Notes: generated from the letters alone by a model not told the origin. Shown: positions 1 through 7,987, counted from the stretch's first letter. The stretch: 59,425 nt of DNA from Chitinophagaceae bacterium (GCA_016787135.1 JAEUVK010000209.1:1-59425), one strand, 5' to 3'. Made by a program: numbers and translations.

Positions 1-83
1 GGCCCTTCCGGCCTTCAGCCGGAATATGATGTTTCTCATAAAAAAACTGGTCATTATCCAACAGGCACTATCGACTTATAAGC

Positions 84-91
84 TATCTTCG
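84..91 (+). promoter_or_regulatory. Possible Bacteroidota -7 element for sucC
   Basis: TATCTTCG matches the Bacteroidota -7 consensus TAnnTTTG with one mismatch. It lies 17 bases before the sucC ATG, which predicts a leader of roughly ten bases. No convincing -33 TTTG was found, so this is only a weak proposal. Confidence 0.3.
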
Positions 92-108
92 CCGGAAATT
101 TTTCCGAT

Positions 109-1320
109 ATGAATCTCCACGAATACCAGGCTAAAGAATTACTGAAAAAATACAATGTCCCTGTGCAGGAAGGATTTGCCTGCAGCACTGTGCATGAAGC
201 GGAAGAGGCTTACCGCCAGATCAAAACACAGTTCGGCAGCAGTTTCGCCGTAGTAAAAGCGCAGATACATGCAGGCGGCCGCGGCAAAGGCACCGTCAAA
301 GAAACCGGAATCAATGGGGTAAAGGTGGGCAAGAACGTGGATGATGTGATAGACATTGCCAAAAAGATACTCGGCGGTACATTGGTGACCGTGCAGACAG
401 GCCCTGCCGGTAAAGTGGTGAATAAGATATTGGTAGCGCAGGATATGTACTATGATGGCCCTGCGCCGAGAAAAGAATTTTACTTATCCATTTTGCTGGA
501 CAGGACCAAAGGCCAGAATGTGATCATGTACAGCACCGAAGGCGGTATGAACATTGAAGATGTGGCGCATGATACTCCCGAAAAAATCTTTAAAGAATGG
601 GTATATCCCGGCGGTGGCTTGCAGGGTTTCCAGGCAAGGAAGATCGCTTTCAATCTTGGACTGAGCGGTGAAGCCTTTAAGAACTGCGTGAAGTTCGTGA
701 CGAATTTATATAACGCCTATGTCGGGCTCGATTGCTCCATGCTTGAGATCAACCCGCTGTTCAAAGCTGCCGATGATAAGATCGTGGCGGTGGACTGCAA
801 GATGAACCTCGATGATAACGCCCTGGTTCGTCATGCCGACCTTGCTGTATTGAGGGATACATCCGAAGAAGACCCGACCGAAGTGGAAGCCGGCAAATAC
901 AACCTGAACTTTGTAAAACTCGATGGCAACGTAGGTTGTATGGTGAACGGCGCCGGTCTCGCTATGGCCACGATGGATATGATCAAGCTCAGCGGCGGTG
1001 AACCGGCCAACTTCCTCGATGTAGGCGGTACGGCCAATGCACAAACGGTAGAAGCCGGTTTCAAGATCATTTTAAAAGACCCTGCTGTAAAAGCGATCCT
1101 TATCAACATCTTTGGCGGTATCGTTCGCTGCGACCGTGTGGCGCAGGGTGTGATAGATGCCTATAAGAATCTCGGCAACATTAAAATACCGATCATCGTT
1201 CGCCTGCAGGGTACCAATGCCGAAGAAGCAAAAAAACTCATTGATGAAAGCGGTCTGAAAGTACAGTCTGCTATCCTGCTGAGTGAAGCGGCGGATTTGG
1301 TGAAGAAAGCAGTAGCCTAA
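109..1320 (+). CDS. sucC: Succinyl-CoA synthetase (ADP-forming) beta subunit
   Basis: This 403-residue protein is the beta subunit of succinyl-CoA ligase, which makes ATP or GTP in the TCA cycle by converting succinyl-CoA to succinate. It begins with the family signature MNLHEYQAKELLKKYNVPV, followed by an ATP-grasp domain (KAQIHAGGRGKG near residues 50-61) and the C-terminal ligase domain with NIFGGIVRCD near residue 340. The length is close to the usual 388-400. The alpha subunit gene sucD, which carries the phosphohistidine, is not in the window, so the two subunits are not adjacent downstream here. A strong hairpin with a T-tract follows the gene, so it probably ends a transcript. Nucleotide specificity (ADP or GDP) cannot be read reliably from sequence. 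Confidence 0.97.
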   Translation: MNLHEYQAKELLKKYNVPVQEGFACSTVHEAEEAYRQIKTQFGSSFAVVKAQIHAGGRGKGTVKETGINGVKVGKNVDDVIDIAKKILGGTLVTVQTGPAGKVVNKILVAQDMYYDGPAPRKEFYLSILLDRTKGQNVIMYSTEGGMNIEDVAHDTPEKIFKEWVYPGGGLQGFQARKIAFNLGLSGEAFKNCVKFVTNLYNAYVGLDCSMLEINPLFKAADDKIVAVDCKMNLDDNALVRHADLAVLRDTSEEDPTEVEAGKYNLNFVKLDGNVGCMVNGAGLAMATMDMIKLSGGEPANFLDVGGTANAQTVEAGFKIILKDPAVKAILINIFGGIVRCDRVAQGVIDAYKNLGNIKIPIIVRLQGTNAEEAKKLIDESGLKVQSAILLSEAADLVKKAVA

Positions 1321-1336
1321 TTGTCGCCCGGCCTGC

Positions 1337-1368
1337 CCCGACGAATGTCGTGGGAGCCTGTCGAAGGG
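1337..1368. repeat. REP-like palindromic fragment
   Basis: The stretch holds a small dyad (CGAC GAAT GTCG, flanked by CCC and TGGG) followed by GAGCCTGTCGAAGG. From memory these words recur as short extragenic palindromes in Bacteroidota genomes, but only one copy is seen in this window. The assignment as a REP-type element is therefore recognition rather than proof. Confidence 0.35.
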
Positions 1369-1384
1369 TGATTAATGATATAAG

Positions 1385-1413
1385 AATCCTGGCTAAGAGG
1401 CCGGGATTTTTTT
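1385..1413 (+). terminator. Rho-independent terminator after sucC
   Basis: The stem AATCCTGGC pairs with GCCGGGATT (nine pairs including one G-U) around the loop TAAGAG. It runs directly into a T-tract, so its orientation fits termination of sucC. Confidence 0.8.
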
Positions 1414-1524
1414 GTTCTGATATGCTTTGAAAATGGAGTAAATTCGGAAGAAGAAATAATGCAAATAAACGAGTTGAATGTAATTTTTAACAACCGCATA
1501 ATTTCGAACAAACTTCATTAGTAA

Positions 1525-1983
1525 ATGCTTTTAACCGCAACTTTAAAGAGAAGATTGAAATGGCAAAGACTCATACAAATAATTGCGACTTTACTTTTTT
1601 TGATTCCACTTTTTACTTTTGGGCAAAGCACTTCTGTTCAAACATTACATTTTGCCTCCGGCAGTTACAAAATCGATAAAAAATATTTTGCAGTTCTAAA
1701 TGAAATTGGGCATAAATGCTCATCCGACACATTCGGGTTTATAAAAATATTCGCATATACCGACACAAAAGGTTCGATCAAATACAACAAACGACTTTCT
1801 AAAAAGAGAGCCGAGGTAGTTTATAACTACCTGACAAAACATTTCAAGTTTGACATAACAAAAATTTATGTAACCTGGTTAGGAGAAGAAATAGATGGGG
1901 CATACGATTTGCATTTCCCTGATGCACATGTTCAACAAAGATGTGTCGACGTAGTTCTCCATTTTAAAAAGCCATCGGATTGA
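1525..1983 (+). CDS. Small secreted OmpA-like C-terminal domain protein
   Basis: The 152-residue protein has a basic N-terminus, a hydrophobic segment near residues 15-33 ending in FGQS (signal peptide or anchor), and then a single OmpA-like peptidoglycan-binding domain. The domain shows the hallmarks HFASGSYKID, the NxxLSxxRAxxV motif (NKRLSKKRAEVV near residue 92) and a degenerate QQRCVDVVL where most members have NRRV. That last change could weaken diaminopimelate binding. Base composition is visibly AT-richer than sucC, which may reflect recent acquisition. The first ATG is used as the start; no clear ribosome site is seen. It lies alone between a terminator and the M23 gene. Confidence 0.65.
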   Translation: MLLTATLKRRLKWQRLIQIIATLLFLIPLFTFGQSTSVQTLHFASGSYKIDKKYFAVLNEIGHKCSSDTFGFIKIFAYTDTKGSIKYNKRLSKKRAEVVYNYLTKHFKFDITKIYVTWLGEEIDGAYDLHFPDAHVQQRCVDVVLHFKKPSD

Positions 1984-2106
1984 ACAGGAATAAAACTGTA
2001 TGCAACAGCCGCATTTGTGCTATTAGGGTGCACTGCAACCAAGATGATAGCAGTAATACAGACGGTTAAATCATGCAACACTGAAATTAATATAGCCCAC
2101 ACTCAC

Positions 2107-2679
2107 ATGAAAAAATTCCTCCTCATCCTTCTGTTGATCATGGCCGGCGGGCTTATCTATTTCTTATCCGGCAGTACCGTCACAGAAAACCTTGATGGCT
2201 ATATTTATGACCTGCCCTTCAAAGAAGGCACCAGCCATAAGGTGGTGCAAGGATATGGCGGTCTGTTCTCCCATAAACATAAGGCAGCACTGGACTTCAG
2301 CATGCCTGAAGGAACACCGGTATACGCAGCCCGGGAAGGCATCGTCTATAGTTATAAAGACAATAGTGACGAAGGTGGGCCTTTTGCCAAATATGAGAAG
2401 AAGGCGAATTACATCATGATCAAACATAAGGATGGCAGCTTCGGCTGTTACTGGCATCTGCAGAAAGGAGGTGTAGTAATAAAAAAAGGAACAGTGACCA
2501 AAGGGCAACTCATCGGGTACAGCGGCAGTACCGGTTTTGTTTTGCGGCCTCACCTGCATTTTGCCGTAAAGCGCAAATTGAACTATGAGAAAGATTCTTT
2601 TGTGAGAACAAAATTCAGAACAACCGACGGCATCCGGCTTTTGGAAGGAGGTGAAACCTATGAAAAGCCGGTTGAATAA
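2107..2679 (+). CDS. M23 family metallopeptidase (peptidoglycan endopeptidase-like)
   Basis: This 190-residue protein has an N-terminal hydrophobic segment (MKKFLLILLLIMAGGLIYF), which makes it membrane-anchored or secreted. An LytM/M23 domain follows. The HxxxxD-type zinc motif (HKAALDFSMPEGTPVYA, residues about 59-75) and the HLHF motif near residue 146 are present, together with the typical GYSGSTG segment, so an active zinc site is likely. M23 enzymes cut peptide cross-links in peptidoglycan. An upstream in-frame ATG at 2017 would add 30 residues without signal-peptide character. The start at 2107 is preferred because a standard signal sequence begins there. Confidence 0.85.
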   Translation: MKKFLLILLLIMAGGLIYFLSGSTVTENLDGYIYDLPFKEGTSHKVVQGYGGLFSHKHKAALDFSMPEGTPVYAAREGIVYSYKDNSDEGGPFAKYEKKANYIMIKHKDGSFGCYWHLQKGGVVIKKGTVTKGQLIGYSGSTGFVLRPHLHFAVKRKLNYEKDSFVRTKFRTTDGIRLLEGGETYEKPVE

Positions 2680-3060
2680 GCGAATGCTGTATCATCGTTT
2701 ATCAATACGAACTTTCTGCGTCAGAAACTCACACAATATCCCTGAATGAAATAAAGTAATAAGGTCAATCTCTTCTCCCGGTTTACTTTTCTACTAAGGT
2801 TAAGGACCACCGCATAAAAGAACAAAACCTTAGTAGAAAGACCGGCTAACGTACAGATCAACCTTATTAAAATTGCGCAATAGCGCTGTTCAGCAAAAAC
2901 CAAATTCCACGCAACCTGATCCATTCGTTTGCCAAAATACTCTTTGTCCTCTGAGCAATCCCGGCGCCTTGGTGAGATTGTCCGGTTGGCTAGTGCTACA
3001 GCCAGGGTCAGTGCTTAATTAAAACATATGTCGTATTTTCATTCGTAAATCCCATACGGT
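2680..3060. other. Gene-free interval with one strong inverted repeat
   Basis: No credible reading frame was found in these 381 bases. The only obvious structure is the 14-base inverted repeat at 2788-2839. The last 60 bases before the SPFH gene are AT-rich and may contain its promoter, but no clear TAnnTTTG element was identified. Confidence 0.6.
2788..2839. repeat. Perfect 14-base inverted repeat with 24-base spacer
   Basis: TTTCTACTAAGGTT at 2788-2801 is the exact reverse complement of AACCTTAGTAGAAA at 2826-2839. It has no T-tract on either side, and the spacer is long for a terminator. It could be an operator, a structured leader or the remains of a small mobile element. Confidence 0.75.
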
Positions 3061-4083
3061 ATGTTTGGCATTAAGTATATCAAATTTGACACGATGACCC
3101 ACGTCATCGTTTTTAAGAATGGCAAGGTTTCCAAAGAAGGCCGCGGGCTTTCTTTTTTCTATTTTGCACCTTCCACATCCATTTCAGCCGTACCAGTCGG
3201 AAGCAATAACCTTCCTTTCATTTTCAGTGAAACCACCAGGGATTACCAGGCCGTAAGTATTCAGGGGCAGATCACGTATAAGATCAGTAATCCGAAACAA
3301 CTGGCAGAACTACTTGATTTCACGATCAATGACCGGGGGCTTTATAAAAAAGATGACACGGAAAAACTGAATCAGCGTATCATCAATGAAGCACAGACCG
3401 CCACTTCTTCTTTTATACACGAACTTGGTTTAAAGGAAGCGATCCGGTCGGCCAAAGCAATTGAATCCAGGATATCCGAAGGCGTCATGAGCTCTACAGC
3501 TATCGCACAGCTTGGAATTGAGATACTCGGCGTCAGTATTCTTGCTGTAAAAGCCACCCCTGAAATGGCAAGAGCTCTGGAAACTGAGACACGAGAAAAA
3601 CTACAACAGGAAGCAGACCAGGCTATTTATGAGAGGAGAAACTTTGCCGTGGAGCAGGAAAGAAAGATTAAAGAAAGTGAGCTGAACACAGAGATAGCCG
3701 TGGAGGAAAAGAAGAAACAGATAGCAGAAAAACAAATGGAAGCCGAGATACAGCAGGCAGAGAATAACCGGAAACTCAGGGAAATGAAAGTGCAGGCAGA
3801 TATTTCTGTCGAGAATCAGCGAAAACAACTGATTGACCAAAAAACGGCCAACGAAAGGAAAGAGGCCGAAACACAGGGCTTTGTCCTTGAAACCACTCTT
3901 AAACCCTATAAAGACCTTGACTGGAAAACTATCATGGCTCTCAGTAATAACAGCGACGCAAAAATGAATATTGCTATGGCGTTTCGTCAGCTCGCTGAAA
4001 ATGCTGAAAAGATCGGCACACTTAATATAACCCCGGAATTGCTTGATACTCTTCTGAACGATAAGACTGCAACCAGGAAATGA
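3061..4083 (+). CDS. SPFH/band-7 (prohibitin-like) domain protein without membrane anchor
   Basis: The 340-residue protein starts almost directly with an SPFH/band-7 domain (about residues 20-170; the segment VSIQGQITYKISNP is typical). A long charged coiled coil (about 175-280, rich in E, K and Q) and a short C-terminal tail follow. Unlike flotillin or HflK/C there is no N-terminal transmembrane helix or signal, so it is probably cytoplasmic or peripheral. SPFH proteins form large ring-like oligomers that organise membranes or partners. Its TGA overlaps the ATG of the next gene (ATGA), which implies translational coupling to the NAD-kinase-like protein. The substrate or role is unknown. Confidence 0.8.
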   Translation: MFGIKYIKFDTMTHVIVFKNGKVSKEGRGLSFFYFAPSTSISAVPVGSNNLPFIFSETTRDYQAVSIQGQITYKISNPKQLAELLDFTINDRGLYKKDDTEKLNQRIINEAQTATSSFIHELGLKEAIRSAKAIESRISEGVMSSTAIAQLGIEILGVSILAVKATPEMARALETETREKLQQEADQAIYERRNFAVEQERKIKESELNTEIAVEEKKKQIAEKQMEAEIQQAENNRKLREMKVQADISVENQRKQLIDQKTANERKEAETQGFVLETTLKPYKDLDWKTIMALSNNSDAKMNIAMAFRQLAENAEKIGTLNITPELLDTLLNDKTATRK

Positions 4084-5006
4084 ACATTGAATATGCCATC
4101 ATTGTCCGGAACAAAACAAGGCTTGAACTGCTGATCGAACGGTTCAACACCAAAGCACAGGCAAAGTTCTACATCGAAAGAATGGGCGGCGACTTCGGGG
4201 ACTATGAAAAGGAGCATGAAAAGTTCTATACATCCATTGCTATTGTTCAGCAGCATCTATCAAAAGTGGTGAAACACAAGATCATTGACCGCTCTTTTCT
4301 TCCCTCTTTTATATTCAACGAAAAACAGGTGGTCGTAACAATTGGCCAGGACGGATTGGTGGCCAATACTGCCAAATATGTCAATGGTATTCCCATTGTA
4401 GCCATCAATCCCGACCATGAAAGGTATGATGGCGTTCTCCTGCCCTTTCAGCCCGACAACTTTATACCTGCGGTAGAAAGTGTGATCCAGGACAAATACA
4501 ATGCAAAAGAAACATTCCTGGCAGAAGCAAAATTGAACGATGGCCAGCGGCTGCTCGCTTTCAATGATCTTTTTATCGGGGCGTCCACACATATTTCTGC
4601 ACGGTATAAGATAACATACAATAATAAATCAGAAGAACACTCCTCCTCCGGCATCATCGTTTCAACGAAAGCCGGCTCTACAGGCTGGCTCAGTTCCATT
4701 GTGAACATGACTTACGGAATGCATAGGTTCATTGAACAGATGACTGAAAAGAAAAAAAAAGTTGCAATCAAAGACGATCAACTGGTGTTTGCAGTACGTG
4801 AACCCTTCGCCAGTAAAAAAACACAAACAGGCATACAGGCAGGTATTCTTACAGATATGAACAAGCTCACTATCGAATCATTCATGCCCAACTATGGAGT
4901 TATTTTCTCGGATGGTGTGGAAAGCGATTTTCTGCGATTTAATTCGGGGAGTATTGTAACTATCAACACAGCTAAAGAAAAGGCAAGACTGGTTATAAAC
5001 AATTAA
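4080..5006 (+). CDS. Divergent NAD-kinase-fold protein coupled to SPFH gene
   Basis: This 308-residue protein resembles NAD(+)/NADH kinase in motif order. GQDG near residue 90 occupies the place of the GGDG catalytic loop, FNDLFIG near 161 corresponds to the NE/D motif, and STKAGSTGW near 200 corresponds to the PTGSTAY nucleotide loop. A helical N-terminal extension of about 80 residues precedes the fold. Canonical NadK phosphorylates NAD to NADP using the Asp of GGDG, which is retained here. The second Gly is Gln and the residue after the motif is Leu, so the substrate or activity may differ. The gene overlaps the SPFH gene by four bases. A housekeeping NadK role cannot be excluded, but the partner suggests a specialised one. 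Confidence 0.7.
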   Translation: MNIEYAIIVRNKTRLELLIERFNTKAQAKFYIERMGGDFGDYEKEHEKFYTSIAIVQQHLSKVVKHKIIDRSFLPSFIFNEKQVVVTIGQDGLVANTAKYVNGIPIVAINPDHERYDGVLLPFQPDNFIPAVESVIQDKYNAKETFLAEAKLNDGQRLLAFNDLFIGASTHISARYKITYNNKSEEHSSSGIIVSTKAGSTGWLSSIVNMTYGMHRFIEQMTEKKKKVAIKDDQLVFAVREPFASKKTQTGIQAGILTDMNKLTIESFMPNYGVIFSDGVESDFLRFNSGSIVTINTAKEKARLVINN

Positions 5007-5066
5007 CTTCATTCCCGTTACCAGCGCTATTATTACATAGTTGACTATGAATTCTATCTTCCTTCA

Positions 5067-5074
5067 TAGCTTTG
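5067..5074 (+). promoter_or_regulatory. Bacteroidota -7 element next to a start codon
   Basis: TAGCTTTG matches TAnnTTTG exactly, with a possible -33 element (TTGA at 5041) 22 bases upstream. The ATG of the acetyltransferase lies only four bases downstream, so the predicted transcript start coincides with the start codon. Confidence 0.5.
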
Positions 5075-5078
5075 AAGT

Positions 5079-5567
5079 ATGAATATCATCATCCGCCCCA
5101 TTCAGCAAAGCGACAACCCGGTACTGGCAAAGATCGTCAGGGATACGCTGGCCGAATTTGGCGCCAATCATCCCGGTACAGTGTATTATGATCCCACTAC
5201 CGACGCGTTGTATGAATTATTCCAGGCAAAGGGCGCAGGCTATTTCGTTGCAGAAATGAATGGTGAAATTGTCGGAGGCGGTGGCATCTACCCCACCGAT
5301 GGCCTGCCTGCGGATACCTGCGAGCTGGTTAAGATGTATTTACTGCCGCAGGCAAGAGGAACGGGACTTGGAAGAACGCTGATAGAAAAAAGCCTGTCCT
5401 TTGCTAAAGAAACAGGCTATACAAATGTTTATCTCGAAACGATGCCCGAATTGAAACAGGCATTGAATATCTATGCGAAGTTCGGCTTCGAATACCTGAA
5501 AGGTCCGATGGGCAACAGCGGCCATACCGGCTGCAGTCTGTGGATGTTGAAGAAGTTGAAGGTTTAA
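5079..5567 (+). CDS. GNAT family N-acetyltransferase
   Basis: This 162-residue single-domain acetyltransferase transfers acetyl from acetyl-CoA to an amine. The acetyl-CoA loop is visible as LLPQARGTGLGRTLIEKSL near residues 87-105 (the RGxGxG/A signature), with the preceding strand CELVKMYLLP. The downstream segment NVYLETMPELKQALNIYAKFGF is the usual motif B/C region. The substrate is unknown. It is convergent with the outer-membrane gene that follows and has an exact -7 promoter element just before the ATG. Confidence 0.88.
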   Translation: MNIIIRPIQQSDNPVLAKIVRDTLAEFGANHPGTVYYDPTTDALYELFQAKGAGYFVAEMNGEIVGGGGIYPTDGLPADTCELVKMYLLPQARGTGLGRTLIEKSLSFAKETGYTNVYLETMPELKQALNIYAKFGFEYLKGPMGNSGHTGCSLWMLKKLKV

Positions 5568-5616
5568 CGTTTAAAATCTAAGGTTACCTTATTCGTAATA
5601 TTAAACTTTCAACCTT
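5559..5616. terminator. Imperfect hairpin between convergent genes
   Basis: AAGGTTTAACGTTTAA at 5559-5574 pairs imperfectly (about 13 of 16) with TTAAACTTTCAACCTT at 5601-5616. It sits between the convergent acetyltransferase and barrel genes, overlapping the stop codon of the first. It may terminate both, but the pairing is AT-rich and weak. Confidence 0.35.
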
Positions 5617-5631
5617 AAACTTTATACCCCC

Positions 5632-6171
5632 TTACTTCCCTCTGAGCTTCTGCACCTGTTTTTTGTTCAGATATACCTGGAAGCCGATACCCAGGTTGAA
5701 ACCACCATCACCATCAAAGTCTTTGTACTTGGTATGTGAGTATCCCATTAGTACTTCGACGGAAACATTCTCATTAATGAATACAGCCACACCGCCGCCA
5801 AGAAACACATTGCTTCCGCTATTCGTACTTGTAAAACCAGGCGCTTTATACTTTGAACTCAGGTAGCTCAGTGCACCATGCAGTAACGGTCTTGCTTTGG
5901 CCTGTGTAAAATACCAGCGGGCAAACGGCCCTATACCAAAGTTGGTGTTCTTGACATCGCCCGATTTCTGATGAGTGATCCCGATATTGCCGCCGACGGC
6001 CACATTGTTGATCACAAAAACTCCCACGGCCGGGGTAAAACCGATATAGGTACTGTTATCGCCGGTGTTAAGGTCCAGCCTGCCTCCTACCATTACATCT
6101 CCTTTTTCTGTCTGTGCATTGACGGTGGTAATAATGCCTGATGCCAGTATGGCCAGAATGATCTTTTTCAT
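5632..6171 (-). CDS. Outer-membrane beta-barrel protein (PorT/OmpX-like)
   Basis: The 179-residue protein has a cleavable signal peptide (MKKIILAILASGIITTVNAQ) and then repeated amphipathic strands ending in NLGIGFQVYLNKKQVQKLRGK. This is the general pattern of small outer-membrane barrels in Bacteroidota. Glycine- and aromatic-rich strands such as GGRLDLNTGDNSTYIGF support this. There are no catalytic motifs. It is likely monocistronic, facing the acetyltransferase gene. Confidence 0.75.
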   Translation of the reverse strand: MKKIILAILASGIITTVNAQTEKGDVMVGGRLDLNTGDNSTYIGFTPAVGVFVINNVAVGGNIGITHQKSGDVKNTNFGIGPFARWYFTQAKARPLLHGALSYLSSKYKAPGFTSTNSGSNVFLGGGVAVFINENVSVEVLMGYSHTKYKDFDGDGGFNLGIGFQVYLNKKQVQKLRGK

Positions 6172-6215
6172 ATTCGTTAGTTTTTGATTTATTTTCTAAG
6201 GTAATTAAGTTTTCA

Positions 6216-6848
6216 CTACAATAAACTGCTTTGGAGCAGTTCCACTTCATATACCGGGCTGAAAAGATACAGCCGGCCTGTTTTTATTTCGGTACACCGG
6301 AAACGCTTCCGCAGTTTCTTCCCTTTCTGAAAAACACGGCCGTCGTCTATACGGAAGACAGCATTCACCACCAGCTCTTCGATCAGCTGAAACTTGCTGT
6401 CAGCGGGATCATATCTTCTCAGTACTCGTAATAAACCGTCCTCCGCACAACTGCTGGCAGCCGGATCATGTAAAGAAGCCATGATCTCCTTCTCAATATC
6501 GGGCGGGAAAACTTTATGCTGCAGGAACTGGTGCAGCAACTGACCATAGATCGTTTTCCATTCCCTGCCATGCGCCATCACTTTGTTGCCGAACTGTTCA
6601 AAAGTCAGTAAATGGGCCAGTTCATGCAGCAGTGTTATCAGGAAAGCATATTTATTTAAGTTACCATTCACGCTGATACGATGATTGGCATGATGGGTAC
6701 GATGGCGGTAATCTCCAAGGATACTTTTTCTTTCCCTGGCCACTGTCAGGTGTACTTTGAACTGGCGCAGGTAGATCAATACCGGCTCATAGGTCCCCAA
6801 TGGCAAATAATCCTGTAACTGTGAAATGGGAGCTTCCTGTTTAGGCAT
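6216..6848 (-). CDS. SprT-like zinc metalloprotein
   Basis: The 210-residue protein carries the SprT-like zincin motif HELAH (residues 75-79) and a third ligand region MAHGREWK about 15 residues later, as in SprT/Spartan-type domains. Such proteins are cytoplasmic and are thought to be proteases or DNA-protein-crosslink factors; the bacterial substrate is unknown. The chosen start (ATG at 6848) overlaps the end of the upstream AtpI-like gene by eight bases. A longer start at 6947 would run far into that gene. It is the last gene of a run with bactofilin and AtpZ, an unusual place for it. Confidence 0.8.
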   Translation of the reverse strand: MPKQEAPISQLQDYLPLGTYEPVLIYLRQFKVHLTVARERKSILGDYRHRTHHANHRISVNGNLNKYAFLITLLHELAHLLTFEQFGNKVMAHGREWKTIYGQLLHQFLQHKVFPPDIEKEIMASLHDPAASSCAEDGLLRVLRRYDPADSKFQLIEELVVNAVFRIDDGRVFQKGKKLRKRFRCTEIKTGRLYLFSPVYEVELLQSSLL

Positions 6849-7245
6849 TCTTTTTTTGCTTGAGCAATTTGATAAGAGAAGATACTTCAAGAACCGTATA
6901 AACAATATAAAGTGCCATACAGACAAACAAAGCGGGCTTATTGACATTCTTCTTTACCGACATGATATAGATAAATGCCACAGCGGCACAGGCAAAGAAT
7001 TTGATCATGAAGCTGCCATACATAGCTCGTACAAACGCATTCGGGTTGGGAGAGCCAAGTGATCTCTTAGTGAGCAGAAAGGAAGCAAGACTGACAATGA
7101 ATAATACCAGGTTGCCCCCGATAACAACAGATTGATCAACGCCCCATTTTTCCAGTGTGGTTCTGCCCACTACAAAAAATCCATTGAGCAACACAAAGAC
7201 AAGGATCATCGGGCGAAGAGAGGCAATACTATTCCGGTTCATCAT
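6841..7245 (-). CDS. Four-helix membrane protein, AtpI-like
   Basis: This 134-residue protein has four predicted transmembrane segments (approximately 11-28, 40-58, 77-95 and 102-122). The position after AtpZ and the helix layout resemble the unannotated AtpI-like protein that sits between AtpZ and the F0 a-subunit in many Bacteroidota ATP synthase clusters, but here no ATP synthase gene follows. It may assist c-ring assembly or ion supply. It overlaps AtpZ by 17 bases and the SprT-like gene by eight, so all three are probably co-translated. Confidence 0.55.
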   Translation of the reverse strand: MMNRNSIASLRPMILVFVLLNGFFVVGRTTLEKWGVDQSVVIGGNLVLFIVSLASFLLTKRSLGSPNPNAFVRAMYGSFMIKFFACAAVAFIYIMSVKKNVNKPALFVCMALYIVYTVLEVSSLIKLLKQKKNA

Positions 7246-7468
7246 TTTTTTGTTTACCTGTATCCCGCACCAGTTTATAAAACATAGCGGCTAATGCGAG
7301 CAAAGGTAAGACACAGGCCAACACGGGGGAAGTATGCAGCCATTGGTCAGCTTTCAGCCCGGCAAAGACTGCCAGACCGATAGCTGCTAATAGTTGCGAG
7401 CCAAGGCCCGCATAGCGAAGTAGGTCTTTATTGGAGTTGTTAGTGGGCGATGGCCGCTGCTTGTCCAT
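7229..7468 (-). CDS. atpZ: AtpZ/AtpI family protein
   Basis: This 79-residue protein shows the AtpZ pattern: a hydrophilic N-terminus, then LLRYAGLGSQLLAAIGLAVF and a second helix VLACVLPLLALAAMFYKLV. AtpZ/AtpI proteins act in F-type ATP synthase assembly or magnesium/calcium handling in the membrane. It overlaps the end of the bactofilin gene by 29 bases and the next gene by 17. Its family identity is fairly clear; its function without adjacent atp genes is inferred. Confidence 0.75.
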   Translation of the reverse strand: MDKQRPSPTNNSNKDLLRYAGLGSQLLAAIGLAVFAGLKADQWLHTSPVLACVLPLLALAAMFYKLVRDTGKQKNDEPE

Positions 7469-7892
7469 TTTTACTCATCTCTACTATAGTACTGCCGTTG
7501 CCGTTCTTTTCAGAAGCAATTGCAGCACCCATATGACATTGACCGTTGAATACTGCCGTAGGTTCAACCTGCAGTTTACCGGCATACACGTTGCCTTTTA
7601 CCACAGATTCACCACGCAATTGCAGAAGATCTTTTGTTTTGATATCACCGGTCACTTTGCCAACAATGTCTGCCTGGTTACCGGATATATTTCCTTCAAC
7701 AGAGCCGTTAGCGCCAATGACGATCTTGGCCGCACTGGTCACATTTCCAATGATGGTGCCATCGATGCGGAGATCACTGTTACTGCTGATATCGCCTTTG
7801 AGGGTGGTACCGGCACTTACCAGGGTAGCGCCGCCGTTTCCGTTAGATGTTTTTTCGGGTAACATGTCGGTTTTGTTTTTTGCGTTAAACAT
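7440..7892 (-). CDS. Bactofilin (polymer-forming cytoskeletal protein)
   Basis: The 150-residue protein has the bactofilin (DUF583) core as a right-handed beta helix built from short repeats, for example LVSAGTTLKGDISSNSDLRIDG and VIGANGSVEGNISGNQADIVGK (shown in parts), with disordered ends. Bactofilins polymerise without nucleotide and organise envelope enzymes, often an M23 endopeptidase. The gene upstream encodes what looks like the membrane half of such an M23 protein. The downstream AtpZ gene overlaps it. Confidence 0.9.
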   Translation of the reverse strand: MFNAKNKTDMLPEKTSNGNGGATLVSAGTTLKGDISSNSDLRIDGTIIGNVTSAAKIVIGANGSVEGNISGNQADIVGKVTGDIKTKDLLQLRGESVVKGNVYAGKLQVEPTAVFNGQCHMGAAIASEKNGNGSTIVEMSKNGQAAAIAH

Positions 7893-7987
7893 AGGTTGTG
7901 ATTTACTTATTATATCATTCCGGCGGATTATCCATCCGAAAAGTATAAAAACATTTTTGCTAAGTCAATGCCTGTTTCCACTTAATC

